Source: Rhizobium nepotum 39/7 (lineage in GTDB: Bacteria > Pseudomonadota > Alphaproteobacteria > Rhizobiales > Rhizobiaceae). Taken from it: 64,000 bases of DNA. Shown one piece after another: positions 19,819 through 29,325 of this stretch. Every line of letters starts with the position of its first letter. Position 1 is the first letter of the stretch. A program made the position numbers and the translations under genes. A model generated the notes under the pieces. It was not told the DNA's origin, ran no database searches, and worked only from the letters and a program-made list of their open reading frames with translations. The stretch covers positions 124,001 to 188,000 of the forward strand of contig NZ_JWJH01000006.1 of NCBI RefSeq assembly GCF_000949865.1. The letters are read 5' to 3'.

Positions 19819-19851
19819 CCCTGATTCCTGTGCTCGTCACAGGAATCAGGG
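19819..19851. repeat. intergenic palindrome, rhizobial repeat family (single unit)
   Basis: CCCTGATTCCTGTG at 19819-19832 pairs perfectly with CACAGGAATCAGGG at 19838-19851 around CTCGT. The core CCTGTGnnnnnCACAGG with ATTCC/GGAAT flanks recurs twice at 58283-58397, so this is a member of a dispersed palindromic repeat family. It lies in the gap between the MFS gene start and the GNAT gene end. Confidence 0.75.
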
Positions 19852-19901
19852 TGGAGGGATGCGCTGGCGGGAAATGGCAAAGCCGCGTTTCTGAAAATCC
19901 G

Positions 19902-20471
19902 TCAGCCGTAAACCCGAAGAGGCTCCTCGAAGCCGTCATCTTCCGCCTTGGCGGCGGGCATGGCGGCCTCGCATTTGCGCCAGCCGATCTTGCCCTTCAG
20001 CCGCTGGTGCACATCGTCGCCAAGCGGCACGACCAGCACCCGGTTGGGGTCCACCGGGCCGGGAAAATCGAGCGCCGCATAGGCGACCTTTTCGAAACCG
20101 AGCGGCATGTAATAGGGCGGATCGCCGATCAGGATCACGGCCTCGGAGCCCTTCCGCCGGGCAGCGGCAATGGCGATCCGCACAAGTTCGCGACCGATGC
20201 CCATATTCTTGTGCGAAGGCCGCACGGCAAGCGGGCCGAGCATATGGCCATTCACCCCACCGGCCAGAACCGGCGTCATGACCACCGAAGCGATCGTCTC
20301 GCCATCGTCGGCGCAGACGAAGGACAGCGACCGGTCATGCGGACCCTGCTCACGAATGCGCGCGGCCGCACGGGTGTGCCGGCCGGGGCCGAATGCTTCT
20401 TCGTTGATGATTTCGATGATGGCGTCGTGCGACGCGTCCTCGGTGAGGTAGACAAGATCGTGCTTGGACAT
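19902..20471 (-). CDS. GNAT N-acetyltransferase, YhbS-like
   Basis: A 189-residue acetyltransferase. The acetyl-CoA motif is GPLAVRPSHKNMGIGRELV (about residues 80-98), and the following EAVILIGDPPYYMPLGFEKV is the signature of the YhbS-like group. The start at ATG 20471 is preferred; a TTG 36 bases earlier is in frame but has no ribosome site. The substrate is unknown. No close partner gene is visible. Confidence 0.8.
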   Translation of the reverse strand: MSKHDLVYLTEDASHDAIIEIINEEAFGPGRHTRAAARIREQGPHDRSLSFVCADDGETIASVVMTPVLAGGVNGHMLGPLAVRPSHKNMGIGRELVRIAIAAARRKGSEAVILIGDPPYYMPLGFEKVAYAALDFPGPVDPNRVLVVPLGDDVHQRLKGKIGWRKCEAAMPAAKAEDDGFEEPLRVYG

Positions 20472-20718
20472 GAAGAGACCGAAACTTCCAGAATGCGGAT
20501 GCGACAATAGATGACGGCTGCGCCGGTAAGGGCGTTCAGGAGCGTCAGCGTCGTCGGAGCATCCGTGTTTCGATCATAATCGGCAATTTCCTCAGATTTG
20601 TGAAAATCGCAATTATCAGGAAAATTCCCAACCGTCCAGAACAAATCTCGGCAACATCTCATTCTGCTGATGCAGCTTATCAGAAACGCATTGTTCACCG
20701 CCATGCGGGTTCGCGACA

Positions 20719-20740
20719 CGATCCTAAACGGTTAGGATCG
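20719..20740. promoter_or_regulatory. palindrome upstream of the glutathione transferase gene
   Basis: CGATCCTAA-ACGG-TTAGGATCG is a perfect 9-bp dyad starting 30 bases before the ribosome site of the YqjG-like gene. It could be an operator or a 5'-leader hairpin. I do not recognise the cognate regulator. Confidence 0.45.
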
Positions 20741-20769
20741 CGCTCAAGGAACCAACCAAGGAGATCGTC

Positions 20770-21762
20770 ATGGGCATGCTGGTGGAAGGCGTATGGAAAG
20801 ACGTCTGGTACGACACCAAGGAAACCAAGGGGCACTTCAAGCGTAGCGCCTCGCAATTCCGCAACTGGGTGACAGCGGATGGCGAGCCCGGCCCGTCCGG
20901 CGAAGGCGGTTTCAGGGCCGAGAAAGACCGTTACCACCTCTATGTCTCGCTGGCCTGCCCCTGGGCGCATCGTACCCTGATTTTCCGCAAGCTGAAAAAG
21001 CTGGATGACCTGATTTCCGTCTCCGTCGTCGATCCGCTGATGTTGGAAAACGGCTGGGAATTCAGAGCGCAAGGTGAGCGCACGCCTGAAGCGACCGAGG
21101 ATCACCTCTTCGGCTTCTCCAGGCTCTGGCAGGTCTATGCGAAGGCGGATCCCCGCTATTCCGGCCGCGTCACCGTGCCGGTACTGTGGGACAAGCAGCG
21201 CGGCACCATAGTCTCCAATGAATCGGCCGAGATCATCCGCATGTTCAACGTGGCCTTCAACGATCTCACCGGATCGGCGGCGGATTATTACCCCGAGGCG
21301 CTGCGCACCGACATCGACGCGCTGAACGGCATCATCTACGACACCGTCAACAACGGCGTCTACAAGGCCGGTTTCGCCACCACGCAGGATGCCTATCAGC
21401 AGAATGCCGTGAAGGTGTTCGAGACGCTGGACATGCTGGAAAACCGGCTGAAAGACCGGCGCTTCCTGTTCGGCGCACAGCAGACGGAAGCCGACTGGCG
21501 CCTGTTCACCACGCTGGTGCGGTTCGACCCTGTTTATGTCGGCCACTTCAAATGCAACATCCGCCGCATTCACGATTACCCGCATCTTACGGGTTACATC
21601 CGCGATCTCTACCAGACATCAGGCGTGCCGGAGACTGTCGACATACGCCATATCAAGGAACATTATTACCGCAGCCACCTGACCATCAACCCGACCGGCA
21701 TCGTGCCCGTCGGCCCGGAACTGGACCTGACCATGGCCCACGGCCGCGAGGCGCTCGCCTGA
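20770..21762 (+). CDS. yqjG: glutathionyl-hydroquinone reductase (YqjG/PcpF family)
   Basis: A 330-residue glutathione transferase of the xi/GHR class. The catalytic Cys63 lies in the ACPWAHRTL motif, as in E. coli YqjG; the protein also has the conserved N-terminal extension and the C-terminal DIRHIKEHYYRSHLTINPTGIVP segment specific to this class. It reduces glutathionyl-hydroquinones to hydroquinones using glutathione, in the cytoplasm. AAGGAG precedes the ATG by seven bases. A palindrome lies just upstream. Confidence 0.92.
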   Translation: MGMLVEGVWKDVWYDTKETKGHFKRSASQFRNWVTADGEPGPSGEGGFRAEKDRYHLYVSLACPWAHRTLIFRKLKKLDDLISVSVVDPLMLENGWEFRAQGERTPEATEDHLFGFSRLWQVYAKADPRYSGRVTVPVLWDKQRGTIVSNESAEIIRMFNVAFNDLTGSAADYYPEALRTDIDALNGIIYDTVNNGVYKAGFATTQDAYQQNAVKVFETLDMLENRLKDRRFLFGAQQTEADWRLFTTLVRFDPVYVGHFKCNIRRIHDYPHLTGYIRDLYQTSGVPETVDIRHIKEHYYRSHLTINPTGIVPVGPELDLTMAHGREALA

Positions 21763-21779
21763 CGGGAGGAACGCCGCCG

Positions 21780-22271
21780 CTACCAGTAATCGGCAATCAC
21801 CGCTTTGCCAGCAAGTTCGGCAAGGCGGCGATGGGTGGCGGGCGTCACATTTTCCGGCAGATCGGAGAGATCGAAAAAGCCGCTTTCGGCAATTTCATGA
21901 TCCGGTTTTTTGAGTTCGGTCTGGGTGACGTCCAGCCGGTAGAGCGCCACATGATCGCGGTTGCTGCCTTCCAGATTGAGGTAGACATGGAAAAGCCGAG
22001 GTGCCGAGACCGCCTCGAGATTGCCTTCCTCGCGGATTTCCTTGTGGAGCGCCACCAGCAGGGTCTCGCCACGTTCCACCCCGCCGCCCGGCAGATACCA
22101 GCCGGGCAGATAGGTATGCCGCACCAGAAAAATCCTGCCCCTGTCATCGAAACAGGCCGCACGCACGCCGAGCGTCGCGCCCCGCGTGAACAGAAAAACG
22201 AAATGAAGCAGACGGATGAGAACGCGTGTGTGGAACGGGCGGGCCCGCCGCTCGATTGTCTCGTCATTCAC
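21780..22271 (-). CDS. NUDIX-domain hydrolase
   Basis: A 163-residue protein with a slightly degenerate NUDIX box: GGGVERGETLLVALHKEIRE then EGNLEA, where the usual Arg before the first Glu is a Lys. It has an N-terminal hydrophobic stretch (LIRLLHFVFLFTRGATLGVRAA) before the domain, seen in some alphaproteobacterial NUDIX proteins. The substrate is unknown. It is divergent from the second phosphoesterase gene, with 66 bases between. Confidence 0.78.
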   Translation of the reverse strand: MNDETIERRARPFHTRVLIRLLHFVFLFTRGATLGVRAACFDDRGRIFLVRHTYLPGWYLPGGGVERGETLLVALHKEIREEGNLEAVSAPRLFHVYLNLEGSNRDHVALYRLDVTQTELKKPDHEIAESGFFDLSDLPENVTPATHRRLAELAGKAVIADYW

Positions 22272-22337
22272 CCTGGTCTCTCCCCGCCGGCAGGCTTTTA
22301 TTGGACGTGCCGCATATCATAGGTTATCTCTGCCGCC

Positions 22338-23288
22338 ATGTTCAAACTTGCGCATATTTCAGACGTCCATCTAGGGCCATTGCCAAAACTCACCTTCCGG
22401 GAACTTGCATCCAAACGTATCACCGGTTTCGTCAACTGGCACCGCAACCGCCGCAAGCACCTGTTCACCGACACGCTGGAAAAGCTGCTCGATGATCTGG
22501 AGAGCAAGTCGCCGGATCATCTGGCTATTACCGGCGATCTCGTCAATCTTGCGACAGGCATTGAAATTCGCGCCGCCGCCGACTGGCTGGAGGAAGTGGG
22601 CGACCCCGAAAGAACCTCGGTCGTTCCCGGCAATCACGATGCTTATGTTTCCGGCGCGCACGACAAGGCCATGCAGGCCTGGTATCCTTACGTGCGCGGC
22701 GATGGCGACCCGGACGAATGGGACGACGACCGCAAGATTTTCCCCTATATGCGCGTGCGCGGCCCCGTCGCGCTGATCGGCTGTTCCACCTCGATTGCGA
22801 CACCGCCCTTCTCGGCCACCGGTTATTTCGGCAACCGACAGGCGCGCGCAACGGCGGAACTCCTAAAAAAAGCCGGTGAACAGGGACTGTTCCGCGTCGT
22901 GATGATCCATCACCCGCCGATCCGTGGCGCCTCCCCCACCCACAAGCGCATGATCGGCATCCGCCGTTTCGCCGCCGCCCTCGGCGTTGGCGGCGCGGAA
23001 CTCGTGCTGCATGGCCACACCCACCTGAACACGGTCCACTGGCTGAACACCCACCACGGGGAGGACCATATTCCGGTCGTCGGCATTGCATCGGCCAGTC
23101 AGGGACCGGGCGGCGAAAAACCGCGCGCGGCTTATAATCTCTTCCATATTTCCGGCGGCCCCGGCACATGGAACGTCGCCTGCGAACGCCATAGCCTCGA
23201 CGAGACAGGAACGGCCGTCGCGCTTGAAGATGTGCGGGTGTTTTATGAGAATGGTAGGCCGTTGGGGTTTTCCCGGCTGCGGGAATAA
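22338..23288 (+). CDS. metallophosphoesterase
   Basis: A 316-residue calcineurin-like phosphoesterase. The metal motifs occur in order: ISDVHLG (Asp9, His11), TGDLVN, GNHDAYV, HHPPIRG and HGHTHLN. There is no signal peptide, so it acts in the cytoplasm. The family includes cyclic-nucleotide and other phosphodiesterases; the substrate cannot be told. It is not a close copy of the other phosphoesterase in the window (802-1677). It is followed by a repeat element and then leuA in convergent orientation. Confidence 0.85.
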   Translation: MFKLAHISDVHLGPLPKLTFRELASKRITGFVNWHRNRRKHLFTDTLEKLLDDLESKSPDHLAITGDLVNLATGIEIRAAADWLEEVGDPERTSVVPGNHDAYVSGAHDKAMQAWYPYVRGDGDPDEWDDDRKIFPYMRVRGPVALIGCSTSIATPPFSATGYFGNRQARATAELLKKAGEQGLFRVVMIHHPPIRGASPTHKRMIGIRRFAAALGVGGAELVLHGHTHLNTVHWLNTHHGEDHIPVVGIASASQGPGGEKPRAAYNLFHISGGPGTWNVACERHSLDETGTAVALEDVRVFYENGRPLGFSRLRE

Positions 23289-23317
23289 TCCGCAGTGTTG
23301 GAGCGGAGGAGAGCTTA

Positions 23318-23469
23318 CCCCCCTCTGCCCTGCCGGGCATCTCCCCCACAAGGGGGGAGATCAGCCAGAAGTCAACGCCCGCTCACTCGCAACGTTGGTG
23401 ATGGCCGAGAGGCTACCGCCTGCTGATCTCCCTCCTTGTGGGGGAGATGTCCGGCAGGACAGAGGGGGG
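23318..23469. repeat. RIME-like intergenic repeat with long inverted arms
   Basis: The two arms are near-perfect inverted copies: a left arm starting CCCCCCTCTGCCCTGCCGGG near 23318 and a right arm ending CCGGCAGGACAGAGGGGGG at 23469, each also carrying CTCCCCCACAAGG or its complement. A unique spacer of about 45 bases lies between. Sequences like this are dispersed in rhizobial genomes (RIME-type elements, from general knowledge). It fills the gap between convergent genes and could also fold as a terminator. Confidence 0.7.
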
Positions 23470-23495
23470 TGCCTTGCCGCCCCCTCAAAGCCAAC

Positions 23496-25205
<1,710 letters not shown>

Positions 25206-25300
25206 TTCGCTTCCTCCTTGCACAGTCCGCGGGCTGTTCGAGCCATCGGCGGATGCGCGGCCTCAAGGGCCTAAATCCAGTATAAAATGAGATTTCGAGA

Positions 25301-25347
25301 TGAGGAGCGTTAATGCCAGCGGGCTTTCGGCCGCCGGGCGCTCCTCA
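25301..25347 (-). promoter_or_regulatory. RNA structure in the leuA leader (candidate attenuator/antiterminator)
   Basis: On the minus strand TGAGGAGCG (25347-25339) pairs perfectly with CGCTCCTCA (25309-25301). Inside it CCGGCGG (25337-25331) pairs with CCGCTGG (25322-25316) with one wobble. The stop codon of the leucine-rich leader ORF lies within the 5' arm, so a ribosome that finishes the leader would block the outer stem, while one stalled at the Leu codons would allow it. This is the expected behaviour of an antiterminator. No clear terminator with a U-run follows, so the mechanism is unproven. Confidence 0.5.
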
Positions 25348-25464
25348 CTGGACCCGGCAACCGCGTGTAAGGTCGAGGCTAAGAAGCGAGAGTGCACCGC
25401 ACGGCGAGGCCATCGCAGAAATCTGCGCGCTCATGCCGGAAATGGTTGCGATGCTGTTGCTCAT
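25345..25464 (-). CDS. leuL: leucine-rich leader peptide upstream of leuA (candidate)
   Basis: A 39-residue frame starting at ATG 25464 and ending 139 bases before leuA. Residues 25-32 read L-S-L-L-S-L-D-L, that is five leucines in eight codons (CTC and CTT), placed just ahead of a stable RNA hairpin. There is no ribosome site before the ATG, but a strong promoter places transcription start at or next to the ATG, suggesting leaderless translation like trpL in this window. Shorter starts at 25434 or 25413 would also include the Leu run. Attenuation of leuA is known in alphaproteobacteria; this instance is inferred. Confidence 0.6.
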   Translation of the reverse strand: MSNSIATISGMSAQISAMASPCGALSLLSLDLTRGCRVQ

Positions 25465-25471
25465 GGTGACG

Positions 25472-25500
25472 TGTATAAACAGCGGCTGGCGGTCTGACAA
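25472..25500 (-). promoter_or_regulatory. promoter of the leuA leader transcript
   Basis: TTGTCA (25500-25495) and TATACA (25477-25472) are separated by exactly 17 bases. The leader ATG (25464) lies seven bases after the -10, where transcription should begin. Confidence 0.6.
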
Positions 25501-25521
25501 GTGATCTTGTGATCCTTGTCT

Positions 25522-25764
25522 CTATTTTGCGTGCCGGCCGGTTTCCAGCCTTTCGGCTATCCATTTAGCCATCAGGGATTGACGCGTTGTGCCAAGCCGG
25601 GCCGCCTCTGCGTCCACTCTTCGCAAAACATCTTCGGGAAGATCAACATCGACATGCACCATTTCCAGCCCGGGGCGGGTGGCCGTGGACCAGTCGAGAT
25701 AATCGTCTATGTCTTCGCCGTCATCGAATTTTTTGTCGAAATCTTCAGCGCTTATCGTCTTCAT
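25522..25764 (-). CDS. brnA: BrnA-family antitoxin
   Basis: An 80-residue protein with the BrnA signature MKTISAEDFDKKFDDGEDI at the N-terminus (toxin-binding part) and a C-terminal ribbon-helix-helix-like DNA-binding part (VDLPEDVLRRVDAEAARLGTTRQSL). It neutralises BrnT and represses the operon. AAGGAG lies before the ATG at 25764, inside the end of the brnT gene, so the two overlap by 20 bases and are translated in order toxin then antitoxin, as in known BrnTA pairs. A longer frame reaching 25821 would overlap much more of brnT and is unlikely. Confidence 0.88.
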   Translation of the reverse strand: MKTISAEDFDKKFDDGEDIDDYLDWSTATRPGLEMVHVDVDLPEDVLRRVDAEAARLGTTRQSLMAKWIAERLETGRHAK

Positions 25765-26014
25765 AACGATGCTTCTCCTTGTCTCTGGAACGCCTGACGG
25801 AAATGATCCGCAACCGGTCATTTCTGTTGGTATAGACGGCGCTCCAGCACTTTCCGCGCAATTGAGCGATTACAATATACCGCTCTTCCGAAGTAGTTTC
25901 GAGAGGTACGACAAGTCTTTTCTCATCGAGCCACAGCGCCTGCGCCTCTATGAAATCTATGCCGTGTTTGTCTTTGTTGCTTTCGCTCTTGGCCAGATCG
26001 AATTCAAAATCCAT
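25745..26014 (-). CDS. brnT: BrnT-family ribonuclease toxin
   Basis: An 89-residue protein with the BrnT pattern: FDLAKSESNKDKHGIDF at residues 4-20, EERYIVIAQLRGKCWSAVYT in the middle, and RLRIISVRRSRDKEKHRYED near the C-terminus. The RIISxRR core is strongly conserved in active BrnT toxins, which fold like RelE and cut RNA to stop translation. All expected conserved residues appear present, so it is probably functional. No good ribosome site precedes the ATG; transcription may start close to it (TATATA at 26012-26017). Confidence 0.88.
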   Translation of the reverse strand: MDFEFDLAKSESNKDKHGIDFIEAQALWLDEKRLVVPLETTSEERYIVIAQLRGKCWSAVYTNRNDRLRIISVRRSRDKEKHRYEDDKR

Positions 26015-26048
26015 ATATAGTATTTCTTTAAAACAATAAGCACCCTAT

Positions 26049-27227
26049 CTAACCACGCTTCACCACCCGCTGCAACGCCATCATCAGCCCGCCGCCGATC
26101 AGCCCCCAGAAGGCCCCGGAAATACCGGCGAAGGAAAGGCCGGAGGCCGTGATGAGGAAGGTGATCGCTGCGGCCTCGCGCGTTTCCGGCTCCTTGAAGG
26201 CGGCAACGGCGGAGCCGGAAAAGGCGCCCACCAGCGCAAGCCCCGCCACCGCCTGTATGAGGATCGGCGGCGCGAGTGCCACGAAGGCCGTGACTGCACC
26301 CGCTAGAAGGCCGAAGATGATGTAGCCGACACCGCCGATGATCGCCGCCCAGTAGCGCCGTTTCGGATCGGGGTGGGCGTCCTCGCCAGCGCACATCGCC
26401 GCCGTGATTGCGGCAAGATTGACCGCATGGCCGCCAAAGGGCGCGGAAAGCAGCGAGAAAAAGCCGCTCGCGGCGAAAAGCGGCCCCGGCTGCGGATCGT
26501 AATGGTTGACCTTCAGCACCGCGATGCCGGGAATGTTCTGCGAAGCCATGGTGACGATGAAGAGCGGCAGCGCGATGGAGACGACCGCGTGCAGGCTGAA
26601 GACGGGCGTTACCCATTCCATCGGCGGTGTCAGCGATTGCGCCACGCTGTCGAGAGCACCCGCAGGAATATCGATACCGAAGATCATCACCAGCACGAAG
26701 GCGGCAAGCGCCGCAGGCACGGCGAAAAGCCGCCGGAACGCCCCCACCACGATCCAGGCGAGAATGATCGGCAGGCCGAACGCCGGGTTAAAACCGATCG
26801 CCTTGATCGGCGCGTAACACAGACCGATGATGACCCCTGACAACATGGCGTTGGCGAGCGGCGCGGGAATGGAGGCGACGGCCCTTCCGAGCGGCCTGAA
26901 AAGGCCGGCAAAAACGATCAATACGGCGCAGATGAGAAAGCCGCCGACAGCCGCCGGAAAACCGCCTTCGATCACTCCCGTGGTCGCCAGCAGAGCACCT
27001 CCGGGTGTCGACCACGCCATGCTGATGGGCATCCTTGTCGCGACGGAAAGAACGACTGCGCACACACCCATCGCCACGGAAAGCGCCATCAGTCCCGATG
27101 CCGCCTGAAAATCCGTGGCCCCGACGGCCTTCAGGCCCTGCAAGATGACGGCGAAAGAGCTGGCGAAGCCGACAAAGGCGGTCAGGCATCCCATGAACAG
27201 GCTCTGGACGGAAAAATCTTTCAGCAT
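26049..27227 (-). CDS. BenE-family benzoate/H+ symporter-like transporter
   Basis: A 392-residue membrane protein with 11 to 12 hydrophobic segments. BenE family motifs are visible: FVGFASSFAVILQGLKAVGA near the start, ISMAWSTPGGALLATTG at about residues 68-84, and NIPGIAVLKVNHY in the middle. Characterised BenE proteins import benzoate with protons in the inner membrane. No benzoate-degrading genes are nearby, so the substrate here is uncertain. It is 34 bases upstream, in coding direction, of nothing related; the brnT gene follows in the same direction. Confidence 0.85.
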   Translation of the reverse strand: MLKDFSVQSLFMGCLTAFVGFASSFAVILQGLKAVGATDFQAASGLMALSVAMGVCAVVLSVATRMPISMAWSTPGGALLATTGVIEGGFPAAVGGFLICAVLIVFAGLFRPLGRAVASIPAPLANAMLSGVIIGLCYAPIKAIGFNPAFGLPIILAWIVVGAFRRLFAVPAALAAFVLVMIFGIDIPAGALDSVAQSLTPPMEWVTPVFSLHAVVSIALPLFIVTMASQNIPGIAVLKVNHYDPQPGPLFAASGFFSLLSAPFGGHAVNLAAITAAMCAGEDAHPDPKRRYWAAIIGGVGYIIFGLLAGAVTAFVALAPPILIQAVAGLALVGAFSGSAVAAFKEPETREAAAITFLITASGLSFAGISGAFWGLIGGGLMMALQRVVKRG

Positions 27228-27514
27228 AAAAGCACTCTACGGTCTGCTGACTGTCGCGGCAGACGCATAGCGTTATGCACTGGTGACAGGCAAAAAACGA
27301 AAATTTGAAACGTGGAGCGCGAATCCGAGGATGGCCCCACGCTCTGGACGGAGCATTGATACCATTCAGGATCAAAAAAGAAGCCGCTTGGCAAGATGAG
27401 CCACCGGACTTCAGGTACGGCGGCATGGCAAACGTCATCAAAGTTTAGCGGCAGGGCGCTAATCCTCTCGGCAGTCGCCACAACAGGGCATCCGCCACAA
27501 GAGGGAACGTCTCC

Positions 27515-28597
27515 ATGCTTCGCATCGCCACCATCGCCGCTTTCTGTCTTGCGGCCCTTCCGGTTGCAGCGCAAACCCCGCCAGCACCGACCTTGCTCGG
27601 CCAGATCGTCGTCCCCTCGGGCCTCTCCATCAATGGCGTCGCCTTCGGTGGCATTTCCGATCTCGCCTTTGACAGCGAAACCGGCCGTTATCTTGCTATT
27701 TCCGATGACAGGGTCGAAAAAGGCCCGGCCCGTTATTACGAGCTGGAACTGGCCGTGACGGAAGGCGTCGCCACGCTGAACATCGCCGCCACACACGAAT
27801 TGAAGGACGAGACCGGAACGGCCTTCGCGCTGAAAGGCATCGACGCGGAAGGCATCGCGCTCGACCGCAAGGGCGGCAAGCTTTACTGGTCCTCGGAACG
27901 CGACCTGAAAAACCAGCCAGCGCTTTACGTCTCGGACCTCGATGGCGGCAATGTGAAGCGGCTGGAACTGCCTGACGCCTATCTCGTCGATGACGCGAAG
28001 ACGAAGGGCGTGCAGAACAATCTCGGCTTCGAGGGGCTGACCCTCACATCCGGCAAACTCATCGCAGCCACGGAAAATGCGCTGATCCAGGACGGTCAGA
28101 AGGCGACGCCACAGGCCGGCAGCCCCGCGCGCATCCTCGTGATCGACACGGCGACGCTGAAACCCGTCGCCGAACATGTCTACGTCACCGAAGCGATTTC
28201 CAAGACACCCACCGCCGCCGAGCCGAAATATAACGATAACGGACTTTCAGCCATGGAAGCCCTGCCGGACGGCCGTTTCGTCACGGTGGAGCGTAATTTC
28301 GCCTCCGGCGTTGGCAACCATATCCGCTTTTTCGTCGCCGATCTCTCGGGCGCGGAAAACATCCTCGGCAAGGACAAGATCGATGCGGCGAATGTGCGCA
28401 GCGTATCGAAGACGCCGTGGTTCGAAATCAACGAAGGCGATTACGGTCTCGATATCGACAATATCGAAAGTTTCGCATTCGGACCGGTGGTGGATGGCAG
28501 ACAGCTTTTCATCGTCGCCTCGGACGATAATTTCAATCCCGGCAAGCAGTTCACGCAGTTCGCGGCATTCGCGATTCCCGCCAATTTGGGTCAGTGA
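27515..28597 (+). CDS. secreted phytase-like esterase domain protein
   Basis: A 360-residue protein with a Sec signal peptide (LRIATIAAFCLAALPVAAQ, cleavage near residue 20). The rest is a beta-propeller-like domain of the 'esterase-like activity of phytase' family, with repeated motifs such as GGISDLAFDSETGRYLAISDD, GIDAEGIALD and NLGFEGLTL. It probably acts in the periplasm; phosphate-ester hydrolysis is suggested by the family name only. AGAGGG lies about ten bases before the ATG. The 286-base gap on its 5' side shared with the BenE gene shows nothing else. Confidence 0.82.
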   Translation: MLRIATIAAFCLAALPVAAQTPPAPTLLGQIVVPSGLSINGVAFGGISDLAFDSETGRYLAISDDRVEKGPARYYELELAVTEGVATLNIAATHELKDETGTAFALKGIDAEGIALDRKGGKLYWSSERDLKNQPALYVSDLDGGNVKRLELPDAYLVDDAKTKGVQNNLGFEGLTLTSGKLIAATENALIQDGQKATPQAGSPARILVIDTATLKPVAEHVYVTEAISKTPTAAEPKYNDNGLSAMEALPDGRFVTVERNFASGVGNHIRFFVADLSGAENILGKDKIDAANVRSVSKTPWFEINEGDYGLDIDNIESFAFGPVVDGRQLFIVASDDNFNPGKQFTQFAAFAIPANLGQ

Positions 28598-28612
28598 AAA
28601 CCCTCAATGAAC

Positions 28613-28646
28613 GATGCCGGCTCGGGACGAAGTCCGGGCCGGCATC
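28613..28646. terminator. terminator hairpin between convergent genes
   Basis: GATGCCGGC at 28613-28621 pairs perfectly with GCCGGCATC at 28638-28646. It lies 15 bases after the phytase-like gene and before the end of the convergent nrsF gene. There is no T-run on either side. Confidence 0.55.
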
Positions 28647-28680
28647 GGCGACCGAGGTGATACGGCAAAACCTGCGCCGG

Positions 28681-29325
28681 TCACCAGCGAAGCAGGCGTG
28701 AGCCGGCAAAAGCACCGATCAGGCCGGTCAGGAAAATACCCAGCGAATACCAGATCAGCACGAAAGCCATGCCGTTTTCGGTGCAGAACCATGAATAGAC
28801 CCAGGCTCCGGCAGCACCCGCTGCGATGCCCGCGACAAAACCCGCTAGTGCCGGATCAGCAGGGGCGGAGCGCCTGAGAACCCCGAAATTCGCCAGGAAC
28901 ACCGGAAGCGCGAAAGCGACGATCAGAAACGGGCAATGCAGCGCCGATGATCCCAGAATAAGCGCCCTATAATCCTCCGGAAAGGCAAACCCCAGCTGGA
29001 CGAGTGCGATCGCCGCCATCGCAGCGAAAATCACCGCAAGCCAGACGAAAATGCGGCCGCTGTCCCCGTCGGGCCGGGCAAGGCGGTTGACCGCGAGAAA
29101 CGCAATCAGGGCCAGCAAGGCGTTGTAGGCGGATTTGATCCAGAAGCCGACTTCGGTCAGGGCATCGTTCATATCGCCGCGCAGCCCGAGAATGACGAGC
29201 ATCAGCAACAGCGAAACGCCCATCGCCGGCAAGGCCGCAAGCGCCAGCCTGCGCTCCAGCGCAAAAGCGGGCACAGGTTTCAGATCACCCGCCAATTGAT
29301 CAATGATGTCATCCGTCTTTCTCAC
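28681..29325 (-). CDS. NrsF-type anti-sigma factor (DUF1109)
   Basis: A 214-residue membrane protein with about six hydrophobic segments and a short cytoplasmic N-terminus (RKTDDIIDQLAGDLKPVPAF), the layout of DUF1109/NrsF proteins. Family members hold an ECF sigma factor inactive at the inner membrane; the Caulobacter SigF-NrsF pair responds to heavy metals and oxidants. Conserved Cys residues are present (LHCPFLIV and WFCTENG). The start overlaps the stop of the sigma gene in an ATGA, so the two proteins are made together. Confidence 0.88.
   Translation of the reverse strand: MRKTDDIIDQLAGDLKPVPAFALERRLALAALPAMGVSLLLMLVILGLRGDMNDALTEVGFWIKSAYNALLALIAFLAVNRLARPDGDSGRIFVWLAVIFAAMAAIALVQLGFAFPEDYRALILGSSALHCPFLIVAFALPVFLANFGVLRRSAPADPALAGFVAGIAAGAAGAWVYSWFCTENGMAFVLIWYSLGIFLTGLIGAFAGSRLLRW

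Noticed and set aside
23318..23469. Insertion sequence remnant with terminal inverted repeats
   Set aside because: The inverted arms enclose only about 45 bases and no transposase fragment; a RIME-like repeat fits better.
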